A DNA stretch of 64,000 bases from Chlorobaculum parvum NCIB 8327 (GTDB lineage: Bacteria; Bacteroidota; Chlorobiia; Chlorobiales; Chlorobiaceae), in contig NC_011027.1 of the NCBI RefSeq assembly GCF_000020505.1, positions 1,534,001 through 1,598,000 of the forward strand. Reading direction: 5' to 3'. Position 1 is the first letter of the stretch, and each line of letters begins with the position of its first letter. This document shows, piece by piece, positions 1 through 11,470 of the stretch. The notes beneath the pieces are model-generated. The model was not told the DNA's origin, ran no database searches, and saw only the letters and a program-made list of their open reading frames with translations. The translations under genes and the position numbers were made by a program.

Positions 1-1
1 C

Positions 2-2770
2 ATTTACATCGACTTGCGGCGGGTTTCGACCCGCGTCGGCGCGGAGAAGAAGGTGCCGCGCCTCGTCGATGTTTTGCGCGACGCCATCGAGTTCACCAAG
101 GATCCGCTCGACAAGAGCATCGTGACGCCGGAGGACGTCATCCGGCTGGTGCGCTCGAACCGGGCGATGATTCTGTTCGACGGTCTCGATGAAAAGACAG
201 TGCACTTTTCGCCGGAGGAGACCAACCGGTTCATCGCCGAACTCTGGAGCATCCGGGAGCAGCGGAGCGACAAGGAGAACGCGCCGCCGCAGGGCAAAAT
301 TCTCATCAGTTGCCGCACCCACTACTTCCGCGACACCATCGAGCAGAACACGCTTTTCCTCGGCAGGGATCGCGAGGGGCGCTCCCGCGAGGAGTACCGC
401 TCCTGCACGCTCCTGCCCTTCGACGCGGCGCAGATCCGGGAGTATCTGGAGAAGCGGCTCGGCTGCGATGGCGACAAGATCGAGAGCATCATCGGGCTGT
501 TCGGGAAGGTGCACAACCTGAAAGAGCTCGCGTCGCGCCCCTACACGCTCAACCTGATGACGGAGTTCATTCCGGACATCGAGCGGCTGGCGTCCGAAAA
601 CAAGCAGGTCAACACGGCCACGCTCTACGACACGACGGTCGAGAACTGGCTGGCGCGGGACGAGGGCAAGCACGAGTTCAGCACGTCGCACAAGAAGCGG
701 CTCATGAAGTCGCTGGCTGCCGAACTCCACCGGCGCGGCGGCGAGGGGCTGGAGACGGACGATCTCGACGATTGGCTCGACGATTGGCTGGCCGACCATC
801 CGGCGATCAGCGAAGCCTATCGGGGAGAAAAGCCGCGCGAAACACTCAAGAAAGACCTGCGCACGGCGACCTTTATCATCCGCGAGGAGGAGGACAATTT
901 CTCGTTCGCCCACACCTCGTTGCAGGAGTATTTCCTTGCGGGATTTCTGGTCGATGGGTTGTCGGCGCGGGAGTTCGAGCCGCAGGAATTGGCGATGAAC
1001 ATGCCGTCGAAAGAGACGCTCGACTTCGTGGCCGATATGCTCGCCGCCGATGAGCGGAAAGGCGAAAAGGTGGTCGCGGCACTCGCCTCGATCCTTGAAA
1101 ACGCTTACCGGAAGGAGGTTTCGGAACTCGCCTTCGCTCTCTGGCTGAAGCTGCACGAGCGCGGAATGCGCACCCCCGCGCCGCGGAACGTCCGGCTCGA
1201 ACAGGCCGAACTTGCCGGATGGGTGATTAGCAACCTGAACCTTTCGGGCGCGCGGTTCGACGGGGCGAATCTGCGCGGCACGAGCTTCCGCAGCACCGTG
1301 CTCGCCGCAGCCTCGTTCAGCCGCGCCAACCTCGTCAACGCGGAGTTCCTCGGCTGCAACGCCACCGGAGTCGACTACTCGCAAGCCGATGCCGACGCCG
1401 GAATCTTGCGGAACTGCGATTTGCGGCAAAGCCGCTGGGCGGGGGCGGAACTCAGGCTTGCGTCGTTTGTTGAGTGTGAAGCGACGGAAATGGTCGATTT
1501 TCCCGTTGATGCAGAGTTCGTTGCTGCGAGGTGCGAAGGCATTGTCAGTTCGTCACTTCCAGAACATCCGCAATTATCACTCTATGATGGCCATTCTGTT
1601 GGAATCAAAGCTACCTCTTTCAACTCGGATGGCACAAAGATTGCATCTGGCTCAGCTGATGGAACAGTCAAGCTCTGGGATGCTAAATCCGGCACCTGCC
1701 TTATAACTTTGATCGGCCATACTGGTTCAGTCAACGCCGCCAATTTTAATCCGGATAGTACGCGAGTTGTTTCAGGCTCCGGTGACAAAACAGTTAAAAT
1801 TTGGGATACATATTCGGGCAATTGCATTTCGACATTCTTCGAACACGCCTTAACCATAAGCGATTGTTCATTCAGCCCAGACGGGAAATATGTTATATCC
1901 TCGTCCTATGACAAGACAATAAAAATATGGAATGTTCAATCAGGCCATTGCATTTCAACCCTTTGTGGTCATCTATCGGAGGTCAATAATGCAAAATTCA
2001 GCCCCGATGGTGAACGCATCATCTCAGCGTCTTCCGATAAAATGCTCAAGATTTGGGACGCTCGATCAGGGCAGTGCCTATTGACTCTTTCTGGGCATAC
2101 CGAAGCGGTATGGTCATGTGCTTTTAGCCCTGATGGAACACGCATTATTTCCGCCTCTTCCGACCACACTCTAAAGATTTGGGAGGCTCAATCAGGAAAT
2201 TGTATTCAGACTCTTTCTGGGCATACGGGTGCGGTATGGTCATGCGCCTTTAGTCCGAATGGAACACGCATTATTTCCGCCTCATATGACAATACTCTGA
2301 AGTTATGGGATGCCTTTTCTCAACAAATTCTCATTTCACTCCCTGAATATCGTAGCTGGTTTGACAGTAATAGTTGTGCATTCAGTCCTGATGGAACAAA
2401 AATTATATCAACATCACGCAACGGCATCAAACTCTGGGAAAGCTCTTCAGGTCAGTGTATTATGAACATTTCAAAAACTGGCGGTCTTATCAGTGCATGT
2501 GCGTTTAATCCTTCTGGGAATCGCTTTATTTCTGGGTCTCACGATCATTTCATCAAACTATGGGAAACAGAATCAGGACGATGTGTTAAGATATTGGCGG
2601 AGTACAGCAATGCTGTTTTAATGTGTGCATTCAGTCCTGACGGAAGCCGCATTATTTCCGTAACGGATAGCAGCGAAATAAAACTTTTCGATTCTTTTTC
2701 TGGCCAGGTTTTAATGACTTTTAAGCATAAAAAAAATAAGTTGGTTCAAAGACTGTGCTTTCAGCATTGA
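2..2770 (+). CDS. NACHT ATPase with pentapeptide and WD40 repeats (5' incomplete, frameshifted)
   Basis: STAND-type signalling ATPase; relatives act as threat sensors, some in phage defence. The frame is already open at base 2 and no start is visible, so the P-loop lies outside the window. Visible in order are the Walker B motif ILFDGLDE (about base 170), a sensor-1-like ISCRTHYF, the NACHT C-terminal signature FAHTSLQEYF (about 905), a block of pentapeptide repeats (about 1195-1485, for example FDGANLRG and FSRANLVNAEF), and nine WD40 units from about 1570. The frame stops at 2770 just after an A8 run at 2729-2736. Removing one A joins it smoothly to the next segment (HKKISWFKDCAFS), giving 14 WD40 units, enough for two seven-bladed propellers. 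Several WD units are nearly identical in DNA, which suggests recent duplication. The family is clear; the ligand is unknown. Confidence 0.85.
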   Translation: MYIDLRRVSTRVGAEKKVPRLVDVLRDAIEFTKDPLDKSIVTPEDVIRLVRSNRAMILFDGLDEKTVHFSPEETNRFIAELWSIREQRSDKENAPPQGKILISCRTHYFRDTIEQNTLFLGRDREGRSREEYRSCTLLPFDAAQIREYLEKRLGCDGDKIESIIGLFGKVHNLKELASRPYTLNLMTEFIPDIERLASENKQVNTATLYDTTVENWLARDEGKHEFSTSHKKRLMKSLAAELHRRGGEGLETDDLDDWLDDWLADHPAISEAYRGEKPRETLKKDLRTATFIIREEEDNFSFAHTSLQEYFLAGFLVDGLSAREFEPQELAMNMPSKETLDFVADMLAADERKGEKVVAALASILENAYRKEVSELAFALWLKLHERGMRTPAPRNVRLEQAELAGWVISNLNLSGARFDGANLRGTSFRSTVLAAASFSRANLVNAEFLGCNATGVDYSQADADAGILRNCDLRQSRWAGAELRLASFVECEATEMVDFPVDAEFVAARCEGIVSSSLPEHPQLSLYDGHSVGIKATSFNSDGTKIASGSADGTVKLWDAKSGTCLITLIGHTGSVNAANFNPDSTRVVSGSGDKTVKIWDTYSGNCISTFFEHALTISDCSFSPDGKYVISSSYDKTIKIWNVQSGHCISTLCGHLSEVNNAKFSPDGERIISASSDKMLKIWDARSGQCLLTLSGHTEAVWSCAFSPDGTRIISASSDHTLKIWEAQSGNCIQTLSGHTGAVWSCAFSPNGTRIISASYDNTLKLWDAFSQQILISLPEYRSWFDSNSCAFSPDGTKIISTSRNGIKLWESSSGQCIMNISKTGGLISACAFNPSGNRFISGSHDHFIKLWETESGRCVKILAEYSNAVLMCAFSPDGSRIISVTDSSEIKLFDSFSGQVLMTFKHKKNKLVQRLCFQH

Positions 2771-3521
2771 TGGTAAAAAGGTCCTTTCTGTTTCTTTGAA
2801 TGGAAGTATTTATCTGTGGGACACCCTCACAGGGAAACGTATTATAAAATATAAAAGCTCTTATTTTTTTCGCGCCTGCGCATTCAGTCCTGATGGTAAA
2901 AAAATACTTGCAACAACAGACGTCAATACTGATACAAGAAATAGCTTGTTAATGCTATTAGATGCAAATTCAGCAGAACTTTTAATGACTATACAGGGGC
3001 ACCCACGAGATATTGTATCCTGCGCGTTCAGTCCCAATGGAAAAAAGTTTCTTTCAACATCACTGGATAGTACACTCAAGCTATGGGATTCTGAAACCGG
3101 ACAATGTATCAACACCTTTGAAGACCATATAGAAGCCGTTTGGGATTGTGCATTCAGCCCAGATGGCGATAAAATCCTTTCCTCTTCATCTGATCACACT
3201 CTCAAGCTCTGGGATGTAAATTCAGGACATTGTTTGATAACATTTTCTGGGCATAGTTCTCCTGTCTTTTCATGTAGATTCAATTCCGACGGTACACGCA
3301 TCATTTCCGGCTCTTCCGACAAAACCCTCAAGCTCTGGGACGCCCAAACCGGCCAGTGCCTCATGACGATGGCCAACCTACCGGACAACGAAACCGCTTC
3401 GTGGAGTGAAACGGAGCCAAAGCTGCTTTGGGCGTCGCCGAACGCCTGGCGCTGGATCGGCCTCGCCGACGGATGCCGCCGCTTGCCCATCGAGCTGCTC
3501 GACGACCCAGCGACCAAATAA
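2737..3521 (+). pseudogene. C-terminal WD40 segment of the NACHT protein, out of frame with its 5' part
   Basis: This stretch is the continuation of the upstream NACHT-WD40 gene in the +1 frame. It encodes WD40 units 10 to 14 (endings such as LKLWDSETG, LKLWDVNSG and LKLWDAQTG) and a unique tail of about 50 residues. The only in-frame start candidate is a TTG at 2796 in the middle of a propeller blade, with no ribosome binding site, so it is not an independent gene. It is either part of a broken gene, a product of slippage at the A8 run, or intact in reality with a sequencing error. Near-perfect blade sequences and the lack of other damage argue that any break is recent. Confidence 0.75.
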
Positions 3522-3570
3522 CAATCGGCTCCGCCATCCCCGACGAGTCGGGGTCGCCCTTCCCGTCCAA

Positions 3571-3612
3571 AAAAAACAAAAAGGGCATCCCGACTAATCG
3601 GGATGCCCCTAC
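3571..3612 (-). terminator. Terminator of the mrp operon, shaped like a REP hairpin
   Basis: A perfect 11-bp stem (3583-3593 with 3598-3608) and a 4-base loop is followed, on the minus strand, by a T-rich tract. It sits just past the mrpG stop and before the convergent WD40 gene end. The minus strand also shows GTAG (complement of 3609-3612) directly before the stem, the same head as the two hairpins inside the transposase gene at 18991, so the terminator may derive from a REP element. Confidence 0.7.
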
Positions 3613-3676
3613 GAAGACAACGATGGTTTCGATGCGGCGTGGAACGCAGACGCACACCATGCTCCCCCGCAAATCA

Positions 3677-4021
3677 TCAATTCTTCTTGTCCCATCCCCG
3701 CACTTTCCGGCAGGACTTCGCGGACTCGTCTTTGCACCAGAGCTTCACTCCCCGGCTCCACGCTTCGCGCCCGATGATGTGCGCGGCGACGGGGGCCGTC
3801 AGGAAGAGGAAGATGATGATGGCGGCGGCGCGGAAGGTGATGGCGGCGTCCTGCCAGAAGAGCACCGTGCCGGTGAGCACCAGGCCGATGCCGAGGGTTG
3901 AGGCTTTGGTGGTGGCGGACATGCGGGTGTAGAGGTCGGGCATCCGGATGATGCCGAGCGCGGAGAGCAGGATGAAAATCGTGCCCGCGAGAATGAAAAT
4001 GCCGCTGAAGATTTCGGTCAT
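3677..4021 (-). CDS. mrpG: Na+/H+ antiporter subunit MrpG
   Basis: Small inner-membrane subunit of the Mrp multisubunit Na+/H+ antiporter (114 residues, usual size). Two to three hydrophobic helices are visible, beginning with an N-terminal segment GIFILAGTIFILLSALGIIRMPDLYTRM; the RMPDLYTRM stretch with the following TLGIGL is the MnhG/PhaG signature. It is the last gene of the operon: its ATG overlaps the mrpF stop by 4 bases, and a strong hairpin with a T tract follows. Function is inferred from family and from the complete operon. Confidence 0.92.
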   Translation of the reverse strand: MTEIFSGIFILAGTIFILLSALGIIRMPDLYTRMSATTKASTLGIGLVLTGTVLFWQDAAITFRAAAIIIFLFLTAPVAAHIIGREAWSRGVKLWCKDESAKSCRKVRGWDKKN

Positions 4022-4290
4022 GACCGCCTCCTTCGTTCGAGATAGTACGCAAACGCCACCGTGCCGAGAAAGGCGAGCAGCGCCAGAATGATTCCGACAT
4101 CGAGAAAGGCCGTGTTCGCGTTCAGGATCGAATAGACCGCGATGAAAGCGATGGTGTTGGCCGAGAGCAGATCGAGCGCGACGATGCGATCCTCGATCTC
4201 CGGGCCGATCAGCAGCCGCAGGAAAATCAGCAGAATGGAGAGGCCGATGATCGACAGGGCGATCGTGGCCGACAGTTCGATAAAGCTCAT
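4018..4290 (-). CDS. mrpF: Na+/H+ antiporter subunit MrpF
   Basis: A 90-residue membrane protein with three predicted helices, matching MrpF/MnhF in size and in the segment IEDRIVALDLLSANTIAF, which carries the conserved Asp-rich loop of the family. It is translationally coupled to its neighbours: the start overlaps the mrpE stop and the stop overlaps the mrpG start, each by 4 bases. Subunit F is required for a stable Mrp complex in characterised systems. Confidence 0.92.
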   Translation of the reverse strand: MSFIELSATIALSIIGLSILLIFLRLLIGPEIEDRIVALDLLSANTIAFIAVYSILNANTAFLDVGIILALLAFLGTVAFAYYLERRRRS

Positions 4291-4756
4291 CGCATCACCC
4301 CGATCAATCGTTTTTCGAGCCCATCTTTCAGCTCGTGCCGGAACTGCTCTTCATCTTCGAGATACATCACGTGGACATAAAGGGTTTTACGGTCGTCCGA
4401 AACATCGAGGCTCAGCGTGCCGGGTGTCAGGGTGACCAGATTGGCGAAGAGCGTGATTTCGAGATCGGTTTCGACATCGAGCGGCACCTCGACGATGCCC
4501 GGATCGAGGTAGTTTTTCGGCGTCAGAATATCGAATGCCACCCGCAGATTGGCCAGAATCAGCTCCTTAAGGAAGTAAAGCACAAAGCCCGTAACCTGCC
4601 GTATCTTCGAGAAATAGGTCTCCTTGCCGAATGCCGAGCGCGACATCCAGAGAATCAGGTAGCCGACCACCATACCGGAGATGAAGCTCGGCGCGCTGCT
4701 CTCGCCGGTGAGCAGCATCCACGCGAAGGCGAGCAGAATGTTGAAGAGGAACTGAC

Positions 4757-4760
<4 letters not shown>
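4287..4760 (-). CDS. mrpE: Na+/H+ antiporter subunit MrpE
   Basis: A 157-residue protein with N-terminal membrane helices and a soluble C-terminal part, as in MrpE/MnhE. The segment [21 protein letters not shown] with the following LYVHVMYLE is the family signature. Its start overlaps the mrpD stop and its stop overlaps the mrpF start by 4 bases each. MrpE supports assembly and full activity of the antiporter rather than carrying ions itself in studied systems. Confidence 0.92.
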
Positions 4761-6258
<1,498 letters not shown>

Positions 6259-6262
<4 letters not shown>

Positions 6263-6633
6263 GACTCACCTCCCCCAACCTGCTCAATGCGGTCGGTCGT
6301 GCGCATGGCGTCAACGTCGTCCGTGCCAAGCTCCTCATAGCTTCGCCTGAAAAGCACGATGGCGAACGCCTGCAAGCCGAAGCCAATCACGATGGCGGTC
6401 AAAATCAGCGCCTGCGGCAGCGGATCGGCGAACGGCTCGACGAGCGCTTGTGCCCCTTCGGGCACGAAGGCCGGAGCGCCCTTGGTCAAGCGCCCGGTGC
6501 TGAAGATCAGCATGTTGGCCGCGTGGCCGAGGAACATGATGCCGAAGATCACCTTCACCAGACTGCGGCGCAGGAGCAGATAGATTCCGGCGGCGTAAAA
6601 GAGGCCGGTGATGAGCGCGAGCAGAAACGTCAT
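6259..6633 (-). CDS. mrpC: Na+/H+ antiporter subunit MrpC
   Basis: A 124-residue, three-helix membrane protein of the NuoK/MrpC family (motifs [22 protein letters not shown] and the following Gly/Ala-rich helix [15 protein letters not shown]). The C-terminal tail is charged and faces the cytoplasm by analogy. The start overlaps the mrpB stop by 4 bases (ATGA), as does the stop with mrpD, so the seven subunits are probably translated in step. Confidence 0.93.
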
Positions 6634-7046
6634 GGTTCATCCTCCCCGGCGAGCGAAAAAACGATTTTGAGGGTGATGCCAAGCACCAGCAGATAGACCC
6701 CGACATCGAAAAGCAGCGGCGTGCCGACCTTGCCGATCACCGGAATGCCGGTGTTGACCCAGACGCTCTGCATGAACTCCATGCCGCCCAGAATCGACGG
6801 CAGCGTGCTCGCAAGCGCCACGCCGAGGCCCGCGACCACCACCGTGAGCGGCTCGAAGCGGAACACGCGCCGCGCCTCCTCAACGCCGTTGGCGATGAAG
6901 TAGAGCGCGTAGGCCGCTGCTGCAACCAGCCCGCCCGCAAAACCGCCGCCCGGCTCGTTGTGCCCGCGCAAGAGCAGAAACACCGAAAAGAGCTGCAACA
7001 GCACCAGCAGATAGCGGGAGGATGTCGAAAGAATCAGCGAATTCAT
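6630..7046 (-). CDS. mrpB: Na+/H+ antiporter subunit MrpB
   Basis: A 138-residue membrane protein with four predicted helices. The conserved MnhB signature [14 protein letters not shown] is present at residues about 28-41. The gene begins one base after the mrpA stop and overlaps mrpC by 4 bases. MrpB is an essential subunit of the hetero-oligomeric antiporter. Confidence 0.93.
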   Translation of the reverse strand: MNSLILSTSSRYLLVLLQLFSVFLLLRGHNEPGGGFAGGLVAAAAYALYFIANGVEEARRVFRFEPLTVVVAGLGVALASTLPSILGGMEFMQSVWVNTGIPVIGKVGTPLLFDVGVYLLVLGITLKIVFSLAGEDEP

Positions 7047-7047
7047 A

Positions 7048-9372
7048 TCAATCCGTTTTACCGGTTCTGAGTTTCAGCAGGGCAAATACGCCGATAGCCG
7101 CGATGGCTAGCACAGTAATTTCGCCGAGCGTATCAAGTGCCCTGAAATCGACGAGAATGACATTCACCACATTCCGCCCATGCCCGTCGGGCAGACTGGC
7201 ACTGCCGAAGTACTCCTTCAGCCGGGACGACAGATCGGTGGAGGTAACCTGAAGCACGGTCAGGGTCATGAAAACTCCCGCCGAGGCCGCGATCAGACCG
7301 TCACGAAGCCGCCCGGTCGGGCGCGACCGTGAGGTGAACTTCGGTAGATGGGCCAGCACCAGCACGAACAAAATGACGTTCAACGTCTCGATCGCGAAGG
7401 TGGTCAGCGCCACGTCGGGCGCGCCGTAGATGATGAAAATGATGCCGACGCCAAAGCCGAGCACGCCCATCGACACGATCGCCTTCAGCCGCGAATCGCT
7501 CGTCAGCAAGAGGCCAGTCGCCAGCACGATAATCACGGTGAGCGCAATTTCATACGGCGTGACCGAAAGATCGGCGGGCAGCGTCACTGCAAAACCGCCC
7601 GCGCCCCCCGAGCTAAAAAGCATCAGACCAGCCGGAATCAGCGCCGAGAGGATGATGACCGCGAGGTAGCAGCGCAGGTCGCCGTTTTGGAGTGACGAAG
7701 TAAGCCAGGTGGCAAAGCGCAGCATTCCGGCCAGCGCCTGTTCGTACCAGATCGAGGGCTTGACGAGGCCCGGCAGATGGAGATTTTCTATGCGGGAGAG
7801 CGCGATGGAGCGCAGCAGGTAGAGACCGACGCCCGCGAGCAGAGTGACGAAGCTCAGAAGCAGCACCAGATTGAAGCCGTGCCACAACTCGATCTCGATG
7901 TCGAGCCGTTGAGAGATGATGCTGACGGCGGACTCTTCGAGCAGGTGACCGACGAAAAAGTCCGGAAACAGCCCCAGCAACAGCCCCGAAAGCGCAAGGA
8001 TGAACGGACCGACGAGCATCGCCACCGGCGCTTCGTGCACCTTCTGCAGCTCAGGCCGGGGTTTACCGAGGAACGGGCGGAAACCGACGAGGAAGGTCAC
8101 CACCACGAGAAGCGCACTCGCCGCGACCGCGAGCACGATGAGCACGCGGCCCCACGGCTGCACTTCGAGCACCGCCTTGTAGAGCGTCTCCTTGCCGATG
8201 AAGCCGATCAAGGGAATAACCCCCATCATCGAAAACGAGGCAAGCGCCGCCGTCACCGCCGTCACCGGCATCGCCTTCCACAGGCCGCCAAGTTTCGAGA
8301 CATCGCGCGTGCCGGTCTCGTGGTCGAGCGTTCCGGCCACCAGAAACAGCGTGCCCTTGTAAAGCGAGTGCGCGATGAGGTAGATGAAAAAGGCCTTGAT
8401 CGCCAGCTTCGAGCCGATGCCAAGCAGCATCACAAGCGTGCCCAGCACAGACAGGGTCGAGTAGGCGAGCAGCCGCTTCAGGTCGCTCTGGCGATAGGAG
8501 AGCAGTCCCGCGAAAATCATGGTTGTCGCCCCAGCGACGAGGATCGTGTCCTGCCAGAGCGCCGTGCCGCCGATTTCGTGGTTGAACCGCGCGATGAGGT
8601 AGATGCCCGCCTTGACCATCGTGGCGGAGTGCAGGTAGGCGCTCACCGGCGAGGGCGCGGCCATGGCGTCAGGCAGCCAGAAGTGGAACGGAAACTGCGC
8701 CGACTTGGTGAACGCGCCGACGAGAATCAGCGCGACGATGGCCGGATAGAGGCGATGGGAGGTGATGAGATCGTTCATCGCGTAGAACGAGGAAATCTCG
8801 AAACTGCCAGTTACGCTCCCCAGCAGCAGCATTCCGGCCAGCAGCGCAAGGCCGCCCGCGCCGGTCACAAGCAGCGCCTTCAGCGCCGAAGCGCGTGAGG
8901 TCGGCGCGTGGTGGTTGAAACCGATCAACAGGAACGAGCTGATGCTGGTCAGCTCCCAGAACAGAAACAGCAACAGCATGTTGTCGGCCAGCACCACGCC
9001 AAGCATCGAGGTCATGAACATGCCGATGAAGCCGAAAAAGCGGTCGGCCTCCTCGTAGTGGCGCAGATAGACCGAAGCGTACAGGAACACCGCCGCGCCG
9101 ATCAGCGTCACCAGCATCACGAAGGTAAGGCTCAGCCCGTCGAGCACGAAGCTCAGATTGAGACCAAGCGACGGCACCCAGCTCCAGCGCTCGCGCACCG
9201 GAACGCCGGAGGCCACCTGCGGATACTTCAGCATGAAGCTCGCAAACAGCGTCAGCGGAAAGGCCACCCCGAACCAGACGAACCGGGCCTTCAGCAGCCG
9301 ATAGAGGTATGGCGCGATTGCCGAAACGGCAAAACCGGTAATGATCAGGAAAAGCAAAGACAGGTTCCTCAT
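7048..9372 (-). CDS. mrpA: Na+/H+ antiporter subunit MrpA
   Basis: Largest subunit (774 residues, typical for fused MrpA). The first 480 residues are a complex I NuoL-like antiporter domain; [18 protein letters not shown] and the following [10 protein letters not shown] form the ion-path core. The C-terminal part, with [17 protein letters not shown] and [17 protein letters not shown], is the MrpA-specific extension that supplies extra helices to the sodium pathway. It is the first gene of the operon; a 220-base gap before it holds a hairpin at 9546-9568 and presumably the promoter. The complex exports Na+ in exchange for H+, aiding pH and salt tolerance, which fits the osmolyte operon at 22752. 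Confidence 0.94.
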   Translation of the reverse strand: MRNLSLLFLIITGFAVSAIAPYLYRLLKARFVWFGVAFPLTLFASFMLKYPQVASGVPVRERWSWVPSLGLNLSFVLDGLSLTFVMLVTLIGAAVFLYASVYLRHYEEADRFFGFIGMFMTSMLGVVLADNMLLLFLFWELTSISSFLLIGFNHHAPTSRASALKALLVTGAGGLALLAGMLLLGSVTGSFEISSFYAMNDLITSHRLYPAIVALILVGAFTKSAQFPFHFWLPDAMAAPSPVSAYLHSATMVKAGIYLIARFNHEIGGTALWQDTILVAGATTMIFAGLLSYRQSDLKRLLAYSTLSVLGTLVMLLGIGSKLAIKAFFIYLIAHSLYKGTLFLVAGTLDHETGTRDVSKLGGLWKAMPVTAVTAALASFSMMGVIPLIGFIGKETLYKAVLEVQPWGRVLIVLAVAASALLVVVTFLVGFRPFLGKPRPELQKVHEAPVAMLVGPFILALSGLLLGLFPDFFVGHLLEESAVSIISQRLDIEIELWHGFNLVLLLSFVTLLAGVGLYLLRSIALSRIENLHLPGLVKPSIWYEQALAGMLRFATWLTSSLQNGDLRCYLAVIILSALIPAGLMLFSSGGAGGFAVTLPADLSVTPYEIALTVIIVLATGLLLTSDSRLKAIVSMGVLGFGVGIIFIIYGAPDVALTTFAIETLNVILFVLVLAHLPKFTSRSRPTGRLRDGLIAASAGVFMTLTVLQVTSTDLSSRLKEYFGSASLPDGHGRNVVNVILVDFRALDTLGEITVLAIAAIGVFALLKLRTGKTD

Positions 9373-9545
9373 AAAATATCGAAGGCCCTGTTACAGGCCA
9401 TCGACTCTTCTTTGATGAATCAACTATTCAGCTCAGAGCAACCTCGTTTTATGACAAGAGGTTCCCCTTAACGTCCACTGCTGCCGCATTTTGCAGTTCA
9501 ACTCGAAAAGAGTCAAAGGGTGAACAAACATTGTGTCGGACAAAT

Positions 9546-9568
9546 GAAGCCGGATAGCCTCCGGCTTC
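9546..9568 (-). terminator. Hairpin after the NmrA-like gene
   Basis: A 9-bp perfect stem (9546-9554 with 9560-9568) and a 5-base loop lies 25 bases past the stop of the reductase gene on the minus strand. The tract after it is only weakly T-rich, so it may be an inefficient terminator or an mRNA-stabilising hairpin ahead of mrpA. Confidence 0.45.
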
Positions 9569-9592
9569 AATCACGCATCAAAATCTGATACC

Positions 9593-10471
9593 TTACAAAG
9601 GCAGCGATTTGCACTCGTTGAAGAAATCGCGCAGGCGATGGGTGCCGTACTTCGGCGAAACGAAATCCATCTTGCTGAGCGTGGTGGCGAACAGCGCAAC
9701 ATCATGCACGTCGCGATTGAAAAGCCCAACCACGCCAACGATTCCGTCAGCCAGCCAGAACGGCAACGGAACCTGTGCGGGCTGCGTGCCGGCGATTTCG
9801 ATAGCCAGATCGACCATCTCGCGATAGGTGAACACCTCCGGGCCGCCGACCTCGATCTCCGCCTCCTTGCTGTCCACAGCATCGGCACAAACCTTGGCGA
9901 GATCGGCGCCGTGGATCGGATTCTGGCGGTTATAGCCATCGCCAATCCAGAGCATGAAGCCACGGCGGGCGCGGGCGACGAACTGGCCGATCTCCGAAAA
10001 GAAGCCGTTCGGGCGAATGATCGTGCTCTCGATCTTCGCGGCCTGCAACTCGCGGACGAACTTTTCGTGCGCCTGCACGTTCGGAATGTTCATCATGCGG
10101 TGCGCGTCGAACACCGAAACGTACACGAACTTCTTCACCCCGGCCTTCAGCGCCTCGGAAAGAATGTTCATGTTGCCCTGATAATCAACGTCGAAGTTGT
10201 CGTGCTCGAAGTCAGGCTTTATCATGCCGAGCGACGAAAAAACCACGTCGATGCCGTCGCACAGCCCGGCAATGGTTTCGGGTTGGGTGGCGTCACCAAA
10301 CACCACATCGTCAACAAGCGAATCGATCTGCGGCGCGAAAAACGGCCCCGGCTTTTTGAACTTCTCGGGATTGCGCACCAGCACGCGCACCCAGTACCCG
10401 CGATTCTTGAACTCCTGCACCGCATAACGGCCGAGGTAACCGGTCGCCCCGGCCACAAGCACTTTCTTCAT
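9593..10471 (-). CDS. NmrA-like atypical short-chain NAD(P)-binding protein
   Basis: A 292-residue Rossmann-fold protein of the atypical SDR group. The nucleotide-binding loop GATGYLGRYAV is at residues 7-17, followed by RVLVRNPEKF (suggesting NADP by the Arg residues after strand 2), DVVFSSLG at strand 4 and FVYVSVFDA at strand 5. A typical YxxxK catalytic pair is not evident, as in many atypical SDRs, where the role is a reductase or a redox sensor. In green sulfur bacteria such proteins include chlorophyll-side-chain reductases, but length and motifs do not identify a substrate here. The start ATG ends at 10471; the gene is divergent from the peroxiredoxin. Confidence 0.8.
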   Translation of the reverse strand: MKKVLVAGATGYLGRYAVQEFKNRGYWVRVLVRNPEKFKKPGPFFAPQIDSLVDDVVFGDATQPETIAGLCDGIDVVFSSLGMIKPDFEHDNFDVDYQGNMNILSEALKAGVKKFVYVSVFDAHRMMNIPNVQAHEKFVRELQAAKIESTIIRPNGFFSEIGQFVARARRGFMLWIGDGYNRQNPIHGADLAKVCADAVDSKEAEIEVGGPEVFTYREMVDLAIEIAGTQPAQVPLPFWLADGIVGVVGLFNRDVHDVALFATTLSKMDFVSPKYGTHRLRDFFNECKSLPL

Positions 10472-10776
10472 TGATTCCGCTGATAAGGTTGGAAAACTTT
10501 TTTAAATAATTCTGCTTCATAATGAACCGATTTTTCGGCTTTAAACCAATGCCGCTCAGCTCCCCTCTCCGTTTTGACCGCCCTTCCCTTTCCATGATGA
10601 AAGCGCTTCTTTAGATTTATTTTAAAAAAACTCGATCACCCGGAACCAATTCCTCTTTTTCAGGCTTTTCTTGATCATTAACCCCGTGAACAAACGGCAC
10701 TGATCCGACCATTCACCTGGTGCCAACCATTGTCTTTCACCAAACACCAAAACAATCAAAAAGGAGAAAATCCATC
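10472..10776. promoter_or_regulatory. Divergent intergenic region of the reductase and peroxiredoxin
   Basis: A 305-base AT-richer gap must hold both divergent promoters. A clear ribosome binding site (AAGGAG, about 10760) precedes the peroxiredoxin ATG at 10777. I do not see an operator or an RNA element. Confidence 0.4.
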
Positions 10777-11448
10777 ATGTCAAATTTTGACGACGAAATG
10801 TACTTTGAAATGTCCATGCCGCTGCTTGGCGACGACTTTCCGGAACTGAACGTCCAGACCACGCATGGCCCGATGAGCATCCCCGGCGACCTGAAGGGAT
10901 CATGGTTCGTGCTCTTCAGCCATCCGGCAGACTATACCCCTGTCTGCACCACCGAGTTCGTAGCGTTCCAGCAGCGCGCTGAAAAATTCGAAGAGATCGG
11001 CTGCAAGCTCATCGGCATGAGCGTCGATCAGGTCTTCTCGCACATCAAGTGGGTCGAGTGGATCAAGGATAACCTGAACGTCGAGATCACCTTCCCGATC
11101 GTGGCGGCCAACGACCGCATCGCCAACAAGCTCGGCATGTTGCACCCCGGCAAGGGCACCAACACCGTCCGCGCCGTGTTCGTCGGCGACCCCGAAGGCA
11201 AGGTGCGCCTCGTGCTCTACTATCCTCAGGAGATCGGCCGCAACATGGATGAAATCCTGCGCGCGGTAACAGCGTTGCAGATTTCCGACAAAAACAAGGT
11301 CGCCATGCCTGCCGACTGGCCGAACAATGCCCTGCTCAACGACCGGGTTATCATCCCGCCGGCTACCAACATCAAGGATGCCGAAAAGCGCAAAGAGCAG
11401 CACGACTGCTACGACTGGTGGTTCTGCCACAAACAGCTCAACAAGTAA
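10777..11448 (+). CDS. 2-Cys peroxiredoxin, Prx6/archaeal thioredoxin-peroxidase type
   Basis: Reduces hydrogen peroxide and organic peroxides with thiol electrons in the cytoplasm. The 223-residue protein has the peroxidatic cysteine in PVCTTEF at residue 57 and two C-terminal cysteines at 211 and 217 within DCYDWWFCH. This three-cysteine layout matches the archaeal-type Prx6 subfamily (the Aeropyrum enzyme is the known example), not AhpC. I chose ATG 10777 over an upstream in-frame ATG at 10720 because it has a strong AAGGAG site and matches the family N-terminus. A strict anaerobe would use it against oxygen exposure. It is a single gene with its own terminator. Confidence 0.92.
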   Translation: MSNFDDEMYFEMSMPLLGDDFPELNVQTTHGPMSIPGDLKGSWFVLFSHPADYTPVCTTEFVAFQQRAEKFEEIGCKLIGMSVDQVFSHIKWVEWIKDNLNVEITFPIVAANDRIANKLGMLHPGKGTNTVRAVFVGDPEGKVRLVLYYPQEIGRNMDEILRAVTALQISDKNKVAMPADWPNNALLNDRVIIPPATNIKDAEKRKEQHDCYDWWFCHKQLNK

Positions 11449-11470
11449 AAGCTGGCCTCATCTATCCATC

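Noticed and set aside
1600-3400. Regular repeats resembling a CRISPR array at first glance
   Set aside because: The period of about 126 bases is translated as WD40 units; there are no unique spacers of constant length and no cas genes.
7777-8898. 373-codon plus-strand frame opposite mrpA
   Set aside because: Arg/His/Gln/Glu-rich antisense shadow of a GC-rich membrane gene; no domain.
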